Shown: piece after piece, positions 45,835 to 53,693 of the stretch
How the letters are laid out: each line of letters starts with the position of its first letter
Position numbering within the stretch: the first letter of the stretch is position 1
DNA from: Kaistia terrae
Lineage (GTDB): Bacteria; Pseudomonadota; Alphaproteobacteria; Rhizobiales; Kaistiaceae
DNA length: 64,000 nucleotides
NCBI RefSeq assembly: GCF_026344005.1
Contig: NZ_JAPKNH010000012.1
Coordinates: 62,001 to 126,000 of the forward strand
Direction of reading: 5' to 3'
Position numbers and translations under genes: made by a program
The notes under the pieces: model-generated
Databases searched by the model: none
The model's input: the letters and a program-made list of their open reading frames with translations, nothing else
What the model was told of the DNA's origin: nothing

Positions 45835-47010
45835 CTAGAACCAGTACCGCCATGAAAGCCATTTTAGCCGACCTGTTCCAGAACAATGATACCGATACAC
45901 GGCGTGGCGCAGCCCCACCCAGTCCTGTTCTTCTGGGGTGGGCATGTAGTCGAGCTTATACCAGGTGTTCTCGGCTTCCCACTTCTCAGCGAGCTTCGCG
46001 CACTGGATATCGGGATTCGAGCCGCCTTCCATCCATTCCGATTGGTCAGTCCATTTCCGATCGACAATCAGCGGAAGAATGATGAATATCATAAGAATCG
46101 CGACGAGGATCATCTTGATCTTTATGATAGTCAGGATCCTCATAATCAGAGGAAGCTCGTCTGGGGCGTCGGCATCGACGACTTCGCCCCGTTTCAGAAA
46201 TGGCACCCACGCCTTCTCGCAATGCTCTTTGGTCAGAAAGTCGCTGTGATGGAACCCGCGATACCATCGCTCTGCTAAAGGAGCACCTTGATAGCCGTGT
46301 GAACCGATGGACCCGTAACCCCAAGTCACGCTCGTCGCAAGAGCGGGCCAAAAATCCCGCGTTCCTATCTCATTTAAGATGGGAGAGGTGAAACGGCTTG
46401 TGAGTTGCGGGAACGGAAAGGTGTTGGGGATGACGCTGCCGCAAAATATTACGCGATGCCACTTCAGTCTGAATTCCTTTTCGATGATGCGGGAGACGAC
46501 GTAGCTTCCGAAGCTGTGCGAGATGATTGAAACTCGATCTGGCTTGTGCATATCGATCGCCGCGTCGATCTTGGAGACAACGACTTGGATCGCCAATCGC
46601 CTCAACCAGTCGATCGGCAGCAAAAAACGTATGACCCCGAAATAGCCGTAACCAGCTGGCTCGCATTCGAAGCCAGCTCGCGTCAGCGTCTGTCCGACCT
46701 GGGTCATCCAATTCGCCCGAGTATTAATTCCGTGAACCAGGATAACGAGGTGTTTGGCTTGAGAAACCTTGAGTTTGAATGTCCATAATTCGACATCTGG
46801 ACCAATATCAGCATGCGCTGATAGCTCACGGAACGACGCTTGAATCGTGATCCGCGCGGTGGTCGGCGAGATTTGAATCGCTGCTCTGCCGCCAACCGTC
46901 TTGATTTCCGTCAGGAAATTGCCGTCGACGAACACTTTTACGACGGCCCCGGCCAAGGGCTTGTCGTCCTCATCAAATACATCGACTACGATCATCCGGT
47001 CCGAAAGCAT
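45835..47010 (-). CDS. Alpha/beta hydrolase with N-terminal Ig-like domain and C-terminal membrane helix
   Basis: A 391-residue protein. Residues 5-80 look like a carboxypeptidase-regulatory/Ig-like beta domain (VDVFDEDDKPLAGAVVKVFV). The hydrolase core follows: LVILVHGINTRANW at 88, the nucleophile Ser166 in ISHSFGSYVVSR, and a probable His at 254-255 in YRGFHHSDFL. A membrane helix lies at about 296-316 (IKMILVAILMIFIILPLIV), with a soluble tail. There is no signal peptide, so the catalytic domain is probably cytoplasmic and membrane-anchored. Its ATG directly follows the stop of the Cys-rich gene (TAAATG). Lipase-like enzymes beside defence genes can be toxic effectors; that role here is inference. 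Confidence 0.68.
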   Translation of the reverse strand: MLSDRMIVVDVFDEDDKPLAGAVVKVFVDGNFLTEIKTVGGRAAIQISPTTARITIQASFRELSAHADIGPDVELWTFKLKVSQAKHLVILVHGINTRANWMTQVGQTLTRAGFECEPAGYGYFGVIRFLLPIDWLRRLAIQVVVSKIDAAIDMHKPDRVSIISHSFGSYVVSRIIEKEFRLKWHRVIFCGSVIPNTFPFPQLTSRFTSPILNEIGTRDFWPALATSVTWGYGSIGSHGYQGAPLAERWYRGFHHSDFLTKEHCEKAWVPFLKRGEVVDADAPDELPLIMRILTIIKIKMILVAILMIFIILPLIVDRKWTDQSEWMEGGSNPDIQCAKLAEKWEAENTWYKLDYMPTPEEQDWVGLRHAVYRYHCSGTGRLKWLSWRYWF

Positions 47011-47502
47011 TTAGCAGCAAATCTTTATGGTTACGCCTTGGCCTTGGCATGTTATGCATCCCTGCTGTGATCGGCCATCGGCGCATCGGGCAATACACTT
47101 GTCAGCGTGCTCCCGACGGTGAAGCACGTTCCCGACGATCGTATGGTCACCGACGAAGTGCAACGAGAGCTGGTCGTCATGGTCCAGAGGGCCGACGAAA
47201 GCTCTTCCCACATTCGGAAAATCAATGCCGGGATATTTGACTTGGAGGAACAAGACGATAGGTTCTCGGGTCACCAAGTCGATCGCCTCTGTTCTGGTGG
47301 TCCCGCGGTCCGTGGCGCTGATGTCATAGGATTGAGCATGTATCATGCCCGGGACGCGCGGCCCATTTAGAAAGCGGGTGAAATCTCTCGAGTGTCCGCG
47401 GAAATTTCTGTCGGCAAATACAAGGGATAGCTCGACAGCAAGCGTGTGAGCTTTGGCAAACGCTAGGTGCAGGTCGAATGCCAAGTCAAAGTCCTCCGCC
47501 AC
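47011..47502 (-). CDS. Cys-rich hypothetical protein, partner of the membrane hydrolase
   Basis: A 163-residue protein without known family. The C-terminal 30 residues hold six cysteines (KCIARCADGRSQQGCITCQG followed by QGVTIKICC), with a CxxCxG motif like DnaJ zinc ribbons. The middle has beta-rich segments (VLFLQVKYPGIDF, FVGDHTIVGNVLH). The start may be GTG 47502 or a later codon; no strong ribosome-binding site is visible. The stop TAA abuts the hydrolase ATG, which implies tight translational coupling. Confidence 0.5.
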   Translation of the reverse strand: MAEDFDLAFDLHLAFAKAHTLAVELSLVFADRNFRGHSRDFTRFLNGPRVPGMIHAQSYDISATDRGTTRTEAIDLVTREPIVLFLQVKYPGIDFPNVGRAFVGPLDHDDQLSLHFVGDHTIVGNVLHRREHADKCIARCADGRSQQGCITCQGQGVTIKICC

Positions 47503-47844
47503 AGCCGTGTTCGGCTCTCGATTTCAATTAGCAGAGTTACTCAACTCCGGAAACTAGGGCGCGCATCGATCCATTCTAATATTGCGGGATATGCATCGCT
47601 CGGTCGACCTAAGTCTTGTAAGGTCACTTAATTGCTAGCTGATGGCAAAAGCGGTGAACTGCCCTGAGTTGGCTAGGGAATGCCTCTCGTGGAGTGCATA
47701 GTGTGGCAACCCGAGTGTGTGATTGAATCCCACCAAGTGTTGAGCCAAGGCGACCGCGATACCTTGCTCGTCCTGGGCGAGTTGTAAAGAATGAGGCCTG
47801 CCGGCAGACCAGCTGGGCGTCGGGTGGTAACAGGGTGGAAATTG
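47503..47844. other. Divergent intergenic region
   Basis: About 340 bases between the leftward Cys-rich/hydrolase unit and a rightward small gene, with reduced GC. It probably holds both promoters. No repeat or palindrome stood out. Confidence 0.4.
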
Positions 47845-48222
47845 ATGCTGTTGACGACTGACGACAAGCCTCTAGCAGCAAGGTCTGCAAAATTCGCGCA
47901 CTACTTCCGCCAAATCAGAGATCGTATGAGTATAGCAGACTTACAAGCGGCTGAGGCTTACGTGGACGCGCTTATCGAAAGTCAGAGGCAGGATGAAGTT
48001 CACGTGGCCAGCTGGTTGCCTGGCGCCAATTGGGGCGGAACTCCGCTCCAACCTATCTGGGATGCTTGTTCTCGGCTTTATCCCAATGGGGATCCGCATG
48101 AAATGTCGGCGAGGTTCTTCGGGCAGCTTGTTCGGTCGCGATTTCATGATCATCAAGACACTTGGTACTGCACGCTAAACGAGTATGTGGCGCGCAGTTG
48201 GATCTATTTTCGAAAGCGATAG
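47845..48222 (+). CDS. Hypothetical protein next to CBASS operon
   Basis: A 125-residue protein starting at ATG 47845, preceded by GGGTGG. It has an N-terminal helical half (IRDRMSIADLQAAEAYVDAL) and a conserved-looking C-terminal half, LPGANWGGTPLQPIWDACSR, then ARFFGQLVRSRFHDH and DTWYCTLN. Proteins with a GxxWxGTxxQPIYxAC...FFGxxV...HPDxW pattern are, from memory, scattered in accessory regions of many bacteria with no assigned role. It is convergent with the exonuclease gene that ends the CBASS operon. Confidence 0.5.
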   Translation: MLLTTDDKPLAARSAKFAHYFRQIRDRMSIADLQAAEAYVDALIESQRQDEVHVASWLPGANWGGTPLQPIWDACSRLYPNGDPHEMSARFFGQLVRSRFHDHQDTWYCTLNEYVARSWIYFRKR

Positions 48223-48374
48223 ATCTAAAAGACAGTTGGTATCGTAGTCGACGAGCACTCTTGAATTGACGCTGAAGGCGGCTGCTCGAATGGCGCTTTG
48301 ATGTGCGCGATCATGAGGGCCGAATTGGATAGCCAAATCGATACGCTCGACATCACTATGCCAAACTAGATCGC

Positions 48375-48929
48375 TTATTGGTGCGCCAATAGATCGCGCC
48401 ATATCAGACGAAATATCTCTGCTTGGTAGCGCGCATCGCACAGAGCGTCGTGTGTACCAGAAAGAGCAGGCTTGAGATGCTCCGCGATCCTGCTAGAGCG
48501 CGTGTCGCGCCAAGAGCAGCGCATCGCGCCCATGTACAGCGCCTTGATATCCAAAGCTGTGAAGCCGAACGGGTTTGCTCCTGAGAATCGATGGAAATAA
48601 TAGTTCACGAAAGACCAGTCGAACGGTGCGTTGAACCCGACGAAGACGAGCGCGTCATCGGGGCCAGCCAGCGTCGCCAACCAACTCGAAAACGTCTTCA
48701 TCGCAGCTTCGGGCTCGAGCCCCCGCCCGCGCAGCTCTTCCATAGAAAGCCCGGTCACTTCTAGCGCTTTCGGGTCGAACTTGTCGTTGATGGGTTTGAC
48801 CTCGACGGTGAAGCCGTTGTCTGGATCGAAAGCGGAGCAGGCGCCGATCGACAGCAGACTGTATTCGCCCGGGATCGGCCCCGCAGTCTCGACATCGACT
48901 GAAATGAAGACTTCGCGAGGGCTGTTCAT
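48375..48929 (-). CDS. CBASS-associated 3'-5' exonuclease, DEDDh family (Cap18-like)
   Basis: A 184-residue DnaQ-like exonuclease. Catalytic residues are Asp12 and Glu14 (VFISVDVETAGP), Asp104 (FNAPFDWSFV), and His160 with Asp165 (SGTHDALCDARYQA), the complete DEDDh set. It would degrade DNA or RNA 3' ends in the cytoplasm, perhaps also cyclic oligonucleotide products. ATG 48929 overlaps the effector stop (ATGA), so it is the last gene of the CBASS operon. A predicted 3'-5' exonuclease is a recognised CBASS accessory (Cap18). Confidence 0.82.
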   Translation of the reverse strand: MNSPREVFISVDVETAGPIPGEYSLLSIGACSAFDPDNGFTVEVKPINDKFDPKALEVTGLSMEELRGRGLEPEAAMKTFSSWLATLAGPDDALVFVGFNAPFDWSFVNYYFHRFSGANPFGFTALDIKALYMGAMRCSWRDTRSSRIAEHLKPALSGTHDALCDARYQAEIFRLIWRDLLAHQ

Positions 48930-50092
48930 GAGATCAGGGGCTCCGTGGGAACAAGCGTCGGACGATTACGGATCGCGGTCCAATGCTCGAGGAACGCCCG
49001 CCTCCGATCGTCGGCGCTGCCGCTCGCTTTCCAGTGATGACCGGCGAACGTAGCGATGTCGAACGGCAGGTTTGCACCTTCTCGTGCTGTGACCATTGTG
49101 GGTAGGCCGCGCCCGAGCGCATAGCCCAATTCAAGAAAGCAGTTTGGCCGGGCGCCAGTGATGTCAGCGAGCACGACGCTGCTGCGATGGAGCTTGGCGA
49201 ATATCTCCTGATCGATCCGGGCGTGGTCATAGGTCTGTCGTCCGTCGATAACGATCAGACGATAGCCAAGTTCCCCTTCCAAAACCGGTTTTGCCACCAC
49301 GTCGAAGAAATCCTGCACGTTTGTGTAGTCCTCGTGGTCGGGGTTCAGCAAACGCACGGCGAACGCCTTGGGGCGGTCGAGAGATTCGAGCAGATCGACA
49401 ACCGCTGAGACGCGATCGGGAATGCTCTGCCGTTTGGGAAAGCCGATACGGTTGATCCAGTCATGCGCATCACCGTCATCGGCGATCTGGAACAGGCGAC
49501 GCGTTTGAGCACTTGCGAGGCCGAATGCATAGAGCCGGCGCGCGCCCTTGGTTTCGGCGCCAATCGGAAGGTTGAGCGGTATGATCGGCTTGCCAGCATC
49601 GTGATAGAGGTTCGCCAGATACAAAACCCCTTCGTCGCCGCCGAGTGCGATCAGCACGTCGCCGAAGCGCGCCTGCGCCTCCATGCGTTTGCTGTTCATG
49701 TTCCAATAGGCTGCGCTCTCAATTTTGATCAACTGGGACGCACGGAGCTCGTCCCACAGGTCGAGGTATTCATCGGGAATTTGTTCCTCGGTCTTGTGGT
49801 GCTGCACGGCGACGATGAACGGTCCGGGCACGTTCTGGGGCCGATGAATGAGGTTGTCCTTCACCGTCCTCCAGACTAGCCAGTCGAAGCAGACAGGCAT
49901 CCCATCGACGTTCCGCTTGGGTTCGGCATCGACGGGAATGACGAAGTTGGCGCCACGTTTCACGAGCTCCTTGACCAGGAGGGCGATCAATTCGCGCGCT
50001 GCCTCAACATCGGCCGTCGGCGCGAGCGTCAGATCGTTTACGACACTGCCGGAAATGTGGATGCGGCGGCCGAACAGGGGAGACCGAGCCAC
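48926..50092 (-). CDS. Probable CBASS effector: SLOG domain fused to deoxyribosyltransferase/TIR-like domain
   Basis: A 388-residue protein with two domains. Residues 8-200 resemble a SLOG (LOG/DprA-like, STALD type) Rossmann domain: GRRIHISGSVVND, GANFVIPVDAEPKR, DVLIALGGDEGVLYLANLYH, GKPIIPLNLP. Residues 255-365 resemble nucleoside 2-deoxyribosyltransferase/TIR-like folds, with ARIDQEIFAKLHRSSVVLAD and ADITGARPNCFLELGYALG; Glu321 is the likely catalytic residue. SLOG domains in defence proteins bind nucleotide-derived second messengers, and the C-terminal fold hydrolyses NAD or nucleotides, so a ligand-activated NAD/nucleoside hydrolase is the likely role. GTG 50092 overlaps the ATPase stop and follows GGAGG. 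No membrane segment. Confidence 0.7.
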   Translation of the reverse strand: MARSPLFGRRIHISGSVVNDLTLAPTADVEAARELIALLVKELVKRGANFVIPVDAEPKRNVDGMPVCFDWLVWRTVKDNLIHRPQNVPGPFIVAVQHHKTEEQIPDEYLDLWDELRASQLIKIESAAYWNMNSKRMEAQARFGDVLIALGGDEGVLYLANLYHDAGKPIIPLNLPIGAETKGARRLYAFGLASAQTRRLFQIADDGDAHDWINRIGFPKRQSIPDRVSAVVDLLESLDRPKAFAVRLLNPDHEDYTNVQDFFDVVAKPVLEGELGYRLIVIDGRQTYDHARIDQEIFAKLHRSSVVLADITGARPNCFLELGYALGRGLPTMVTAREGANLPFDIATFAGHHWKASGSADDRRRAFLEHWTAIRNRPTLVPTEPLIS

Positions 50093-50988
50093 TATTTGTC
50101 CTCCATGACAGGAGACGCGTGAAGGGTGGACGCTACCGTCGATAGGTCCGCGAAGCTCAGGGCGCGGTCGGGGTACGCCCTTGCGAGTGCAGCAGGATAG
50201 AGCCGTGTGCGAATGTCAGAGTATGTCCAGGCCGGACGGCTATCCCGGGCGCCGGTCAGCCGCGTCAACTCGACGAGTTGGGACTGCGGAAGTCCGAGGC
50301 CGGCAAGGTCCATCTGGAGAAGCTGTTGGCGTTCAGCATCGCTGGGGCGGGCGAACGTCTCAATGATGGCGGCTCGCCGGAGCAGGGCCGGATCGAGAAC
50401 CGACAGGCGGTTGGTGCAGAGGATCACGATGATTCGGCCGCCATACTGCCTGAGATCGTCAATGCCCTGGATCAGGGTGTTCACCGCAACCTTGTCCTCA
50501 TGGTGGCTGTGATCCTGCGCGCGGGACGCCGCTAGGCTGTCGCCTTCATCAATGATCAGGATCGCGCGTCTGCTTTTTCCGACCGACTTCGTGACCGTTC
50601 GGAAGGCTTCGGCAATCAGGGTGCCCATCTCGCCGACCATGCCATTGCCGCGCACCCGGTTCGACAGCTTGAACAGCATTGAATCCGAACTGCGTGCCTC
50701 GGCCACCAGGCGGTTGGCGATGCATTCCGCCATAGCCGTCTTACCGGTGCCAACATCGCCGTGGAAGATGACCAGCGGATACTGCTCGGCGACGAGATCG
50801 CACAGCCCGAGAGTGCCACCATGGTGTTTCTTGTTCCACTCGTCGAGCTCTCCAACGTTCAGAAGGAGCCGAAGTTGGTCGTGAACGCGGTCGTAGCGTT
50901 GATCGAAGCCAAGCAAGGTCTTCTCGCGCTTAGCCAAGTTGTCGCTCGGAAGCGCCGTCTCGCTGTCAAAAATGCTCGGCTGGCTCAT
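50092..50988 (-). CDS. cap6: TRIP13-like AAA+ ATPase of type III CBASS (Cap6)
   Basis: A 298-residue AAA+ protein. Walker A is GDVGTGKT at 77-84, Walker B AILIIDEGDS with Asp147 and Glu148, sensor-1 region IIVILCTNRLSVLDPALLRR, and RRAAIIETFARPSDAERQQL follows. The substrate-engaging pore-loop region is NRVRGNGMVGEMG. Pch2/TRIP13-like ATPases in CBASS unfold the HORMA protein and so switch off the nucleotidyltransferase. ATG 50988 overlaps the HORMA stop (ATGA); the frame is open to 51195 only as shadow of that gene. Confidence 0.93.
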   Translation of the reverse strand: MSQPSIFDSETALPSDNLAKREKTLLGFDQRYDRVHDQLRLLLNVGELDEWNKKHHGGTLGLCDLVAEQYPLVIFHGDVGTGKTAMAECIANRLVAEARSSDSMLFKLSNRVRGNGMVGEMGTLIAEAFRTVTKSVGKSRRAILIIDEGDSLAASRAQDHSHHEDKVAVNTLIQGIDDLRQYGGRIIVILCTNRLSVLDPALLRRAAIIETFARPSDAERQQLLQMDLAGLGLPQSQLVELTRLTGARDSRPAWTYSDIRTRLYPAALARAYPDRALSFADLSTVASTLHASPVMEDK

Positions 50989-51479
50989 GCGGCCCAATCC
51001 TTCCTCTGCATCCCGTAGGTGCTGCTGACATAATTGCGGCCGCCGGACGAATTTAGGCTGGAATGGCTGGTGTCGGCATGGGAAGTGGTCCAGCCGATCT
51101 TGAGCTTGCTCCGCGTCGCCTCGCGCGCCGCGCCCGTGTAGGCAGCGGTGTAGCTGATCACGATCCGCAGATCGGCACTGGCAACACGCGGCCACAGCAC
51201 GCCACCGGGCCGGCTGGTACTCAGCGTTCCAGCATCGGTATCGACATCGAAGCGAACGGCCTTCAGCTCGATGCCATTTTGCAGCAGGGTCACGTCAACC
51301 CAGGCAAGATAGCCTCCTTTGGCGAGCACCGCGACATCATGAGCGTAATCGGCCGCCTGCTGAGGCGTCCATGCCCCGGTGCTGTCCGCGATCATCGCGA
51401 GATCGGCCCGCACGCGCCGGACGACGTTTTCGATATCGGTTGTCGTATATGTGGCCGAAGCTGTCTTCGTCTGGCTCAT
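50985..51479 (-). CDS. cap7: Bacterial HORMA domain protein (Cap7)
   Basis: A 164-residue protein of bacterial HORMA family 1. Typical features are TDIENVVRRVRADLAMIADS at the start, SRPGGVLWPRVASADLRIVI in the centre, and NADTSHSS-like HADTSHSSLNSSGGRNYVSS with the end GMQRKDW. The HORMA protein binds a peptide, perhaps of phage origin, closes, and then activates the CD-NTase. ATG 51479 lies next to the nucleotidyltransferase stop at 51481. The order CD-NTase, HORMA, TRIP13 is diagnostic of type III CBASS. Confidence 0.9.
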   Translation of the reverse strand: MSQTKTASATYTTTDIENVVRRVRADLAMIADSTGAWTPQQAADYAHDVAVLAKGGYLAWVDVTLLQNGIELKAVRFDVDTDAGTLSTSRPGGVLWPRVASADLRIVISYTAAYTGAAREATRSKLKIGWTTSHADTSHSSLNSSGGRNYVSSTYGMQRKDWAA

Positions 51480-51480
51480 G

Positions 51481-52425
51481 TCAGTCCTCCGCCTTGAAGC
51501 CCGGACCGAAGACCTCTTTCCAGACTGCATCATCGTCCTCGACCGACGCGAAGTTCACCGTCTCCCAGGCTTCCTGCGCCGCCGCGACGATCTCCTGCCG
51601 CTCCACCTCAGAAATTCGGCTGGTGACGTTATTGAAGCTGTAAACCGGATCAAAGATCACGACCGGTTCGGAGAACGAACCGAGCGGAAGCGTGTTCTCG
51701 GGAAAGCTGATCTGATCCTTGAGGCCGGACTGAGCGATGTAGAGCAGAAAGTTGCGGAAGCGCTGTTCAATGCTGCCCTCCTTGCCCCCTGTGGCGAGCA
51801 CATGCGCCATGATCAGCTCAATGGTGAAGGACTTGAGTGGCTTGATGTCCGCATAGTTGCGCCATTTCTTGGCCAATCGGACCAGTGTCCGAAAATCGCT
51901 GTCCTGGTTCTTGCGGTCGCGGACGAATTGGATCTGGCTAGGCGCGCATGTCTGGAGCTTCGAGCCGTCGTGGATGTCGAACTGCCAGCCATAGCCCGGA
52001 CGTTTCTCGTCTTCGATCACCGGTACAATGTCGACACTCAATCCTGTACCGACGAACTTCACTGTTGCCGCCTTGCGCTGGATCTCGAAATCCTCGACAG
52101 ACTTGTTCGGGTAAATCTTGATCAGCAGTTCGTAGATCGTGGCGCTCAGGCTATCGAGGGTTTCCTTGCTCGCGTCGCGGCCGGAAATGTAAAACACCAC
52201 ATCGACATCGACCGGATCGTAAGTCGTCTTGCGGAGGATCGTGAACTTGGCGAAGGAGCCGGCCTTCACGACCTTTGTGATCTTGATCTCGGTTTTGTCC
52301 TTGACGCTGTTGCGCAGTTCCTCGATCAGCCGATCGACCTGTGCGTGGTATTCTTTGCGCTTATCCGCCGGCAGGCGGAGTACGTTGCTGTCGTAGTAGC
52401 GAAGCTCGGTATTCGTGAGAGCCAT
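51481..52425 (-). CDS. cdnC: CBASS cyclic-oligonucleotide synthase (CD-NTase, CdnC-like)
   Basis: A 314-residue cGAS/DncV-like nucleotidyltransferase. The active site is complete: Gly56-Ser57 in KAGSFAKFTILRK, Asp73 and Asp75 in DPVDVDVVFYISG, and Asp132 in GTGLSVDIVPVIED. Further matches to E. coli CdnC-type enzymes are LKSFTIELIMAHVLA, FDPVYSFNNVTSR and WKEVFGPGF. CdnC makes a cyclic tri-adenylate in E. coli; the product here must be tested. It is the promoter-proximal gene of the five-gene operon. I chose ATG 52425; the frame is open to 52557 without similarity. Confidence 0.93.
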   Translation of the reverse strand: MALTNTELRYYDSNVLRLPADKRKEYHAQVDRLIEELRNSVKDKTEIKITKVVKAGSFAKFTILRKTTYDPVDVDVVFYISGRDASKETLDSLSATIYELLIKIYPNKSVEDFEIQRKAATVKFVGTGLSVDIVPVIEDEKRPGYGWQFDIHDGSKLQTCAPSQIQFVRDRKNQDSDFRTLVRLAKKWRNYADIKPLKSFTIELIMAHVLATGGKEGSIEQRFRNFLLYIAQSGLKDQISFPENTLPLGSFSEPVVIFDPVYSFNNVTSRISEVERQEIVAAAQEAWETVNFASVEDDDAVWKEVFGPGFKAED

Positions 52426-52625
52426 GACGGTTCCGTAGGCCTGACACTGTTCGAAGCGATCGGGACAGGCCGTTCCCGCATCGACATACGACGGTTTACA
52501 ATTTGGACGATATCTCGACCTAGTTCCCAATATCGGTGTCGGTTCAGCGCGTTTCAAGAGCTTTCGGTTTACAAAAAATAAGATTAATTGTAATTTTGGA
52601 AACTGCGAATTGCAAGGAGGCTGCT
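52426..52625. promoter_or_regulatory. Divergent CBASS/regulator promoter with CGGTTTACAA repeats
   Basis: This 200-base AT-rich gap separates the leftward CBASS operon from the rightward XRE-ImmA gene. CGGTTTACAA occurs twice as a direct repeat, at 52492-52501 and 52565-52574, 73 bases apart (about seven helical turns). A copy pair in such a place is a candidate binding site for the XRE-type regulator. AAGGAGG at 52613-52619 is the ribosome-binding site of the regulator gene. Confidence 0.5.
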
Positions 52626-53690
52626 ATGATCGGAAACAAGCTCAAGGTCGCTCGATCGGCGTCGGGCCTCTCGCTGCGTGCGCTCGCGGATGCGATGAAT
52701 GGTCTCGTGTCTGCACAGGCGATCGGCAAATATGAGCGAAACGAGGATATGCCGAGTTCGCGGGTTCTGATCGTGCTAGCGAGGGCGCTCCACGTCTCGG
52801 AAGAATACCTTCTGAGCGAGGACGAGCTTTCACTGGAAGGCGTGGACTTTCGCAAGAAGGTAGGAACGTCGTCCAGAGAGGAGGCTGCGCTGGAGGCTCG
52901 CGCGATCCATATGCTGGAGCGATATCTGGCGGTGGAGGATCTACTTCACATGCGAAGTGTCGAATGGGAGCAGCCGCGCAGCGCACCTCATCCGGTCGCC
53001 GATGTGCGTGACGCTGAAGACGCTGCACGCTCGGTTCGCGAGGACTGGGGGCTAGGAAACGATCCTATACCCCAACTCGCAGAGCTTCTGGAAGAGCGGG
53101 GGATCAAAGTACTTTCGCTCGACCTCGACAATGTCGATGGCCTCGCCGCCAAGGTGAGGCGCAAGGACAGGGATGCCGCCCGCGTCATTGTCATCAAACG
53201 GAGTACATGGTCGGAACGTAAGAGGTTCAACCTGGCGCATGAGCTGGGACATATGGTCATTGCGCCTTCTGCAGATGTTGATGAGGAGAAAGCCGCACAT
53301 CGTTTCGCCGGTGCATTCCTAATGCCTGCCGACGTTCTGCGTGCAGAAATCGGCGCACACCGGTCGTCAATTAGTATTGGTGAGTTGGTTGCTTTAAAAA
53401 AGCGCTTCGGCGTAAGCATTCAGGCGCTTGCTTATCGCTGCAAGGATCTTGGGATTATCAGCGATGCGGCATGCGCGCAGTTGTTCAAGATATTTGCCGA
53501 GCGAGGGTGGAGGGCTGCTCCCTATGAGGAACCCGAGAGTATGGCGCCAGAAGTGGAGGAGCCGCATCGTTTCGAACGTCTATGCTACCGTGCGCTTGCT
53601 GAAGGTGTAATCGGAGAGTCACGAGCGGCCGAACTTCTCGGCATTTCTGTGAGAGAGCTCGACAAGCGCCTGGATCAGGTGGCGGTTTGA
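52626..53690 (+). CDS. XRE-type regulator fused to ImmA/IrrE metalloprotease
   Basis: A 354-residue protein. Residues 4-60 are a XRE helix-turn-helix (LKVARSASGLSLRALADAMN, SAQAIGKYERNEDMPSS). Residues 140-250 are an ImmA/IrrE (DUF955) zinc protease: HELGH at 205-209 within RKRFNLAHELGHMVIA, with a third ligand region DEEKAAHRFAGAFLMP. The C-terminal part may be helical DNA-binding (GVIGESRAAELLGISVRELD). It is divergent from the CBASS operon, where CapH (HTH) and CapP (ImmA-like protease) are known as separate proteins that induce CBASS after DNA damage; here both functions seem fused. AAGGAGG precedes ATG 52626. Confidence 0.87.
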   Translation: MIGNKLKVARSASGLSLRALADAMNGLVSAQAIGKYERNEDMPSSRVLIVLARALHVSEEYLLSEDELSLEGVDFRKKVGTSSREEAALEARAIHMLERYLAVEDLLHMRSVEWEQPRSAPHPVADVRDAEDAARSVREDWGLGNDPIPQLAELLEERGIKVLSLDLDNVDGLAAKVRRKDRDAARVIVIKRSTWSERKRFNLAHELGHMVIAPSADVDEEKAAHRFAGAFLMPADVLRAEIGAHRSSISIGELVALKKRFGVSIQALAYRCKDLGIISDAACAQLFKIFAERGWRAAPYEEPESMAPEVEEPHRFERLCYRALAEGVIGESRAAELLGISVRELDKRLDQVAV

Positions 53691-53693
53691 CCT

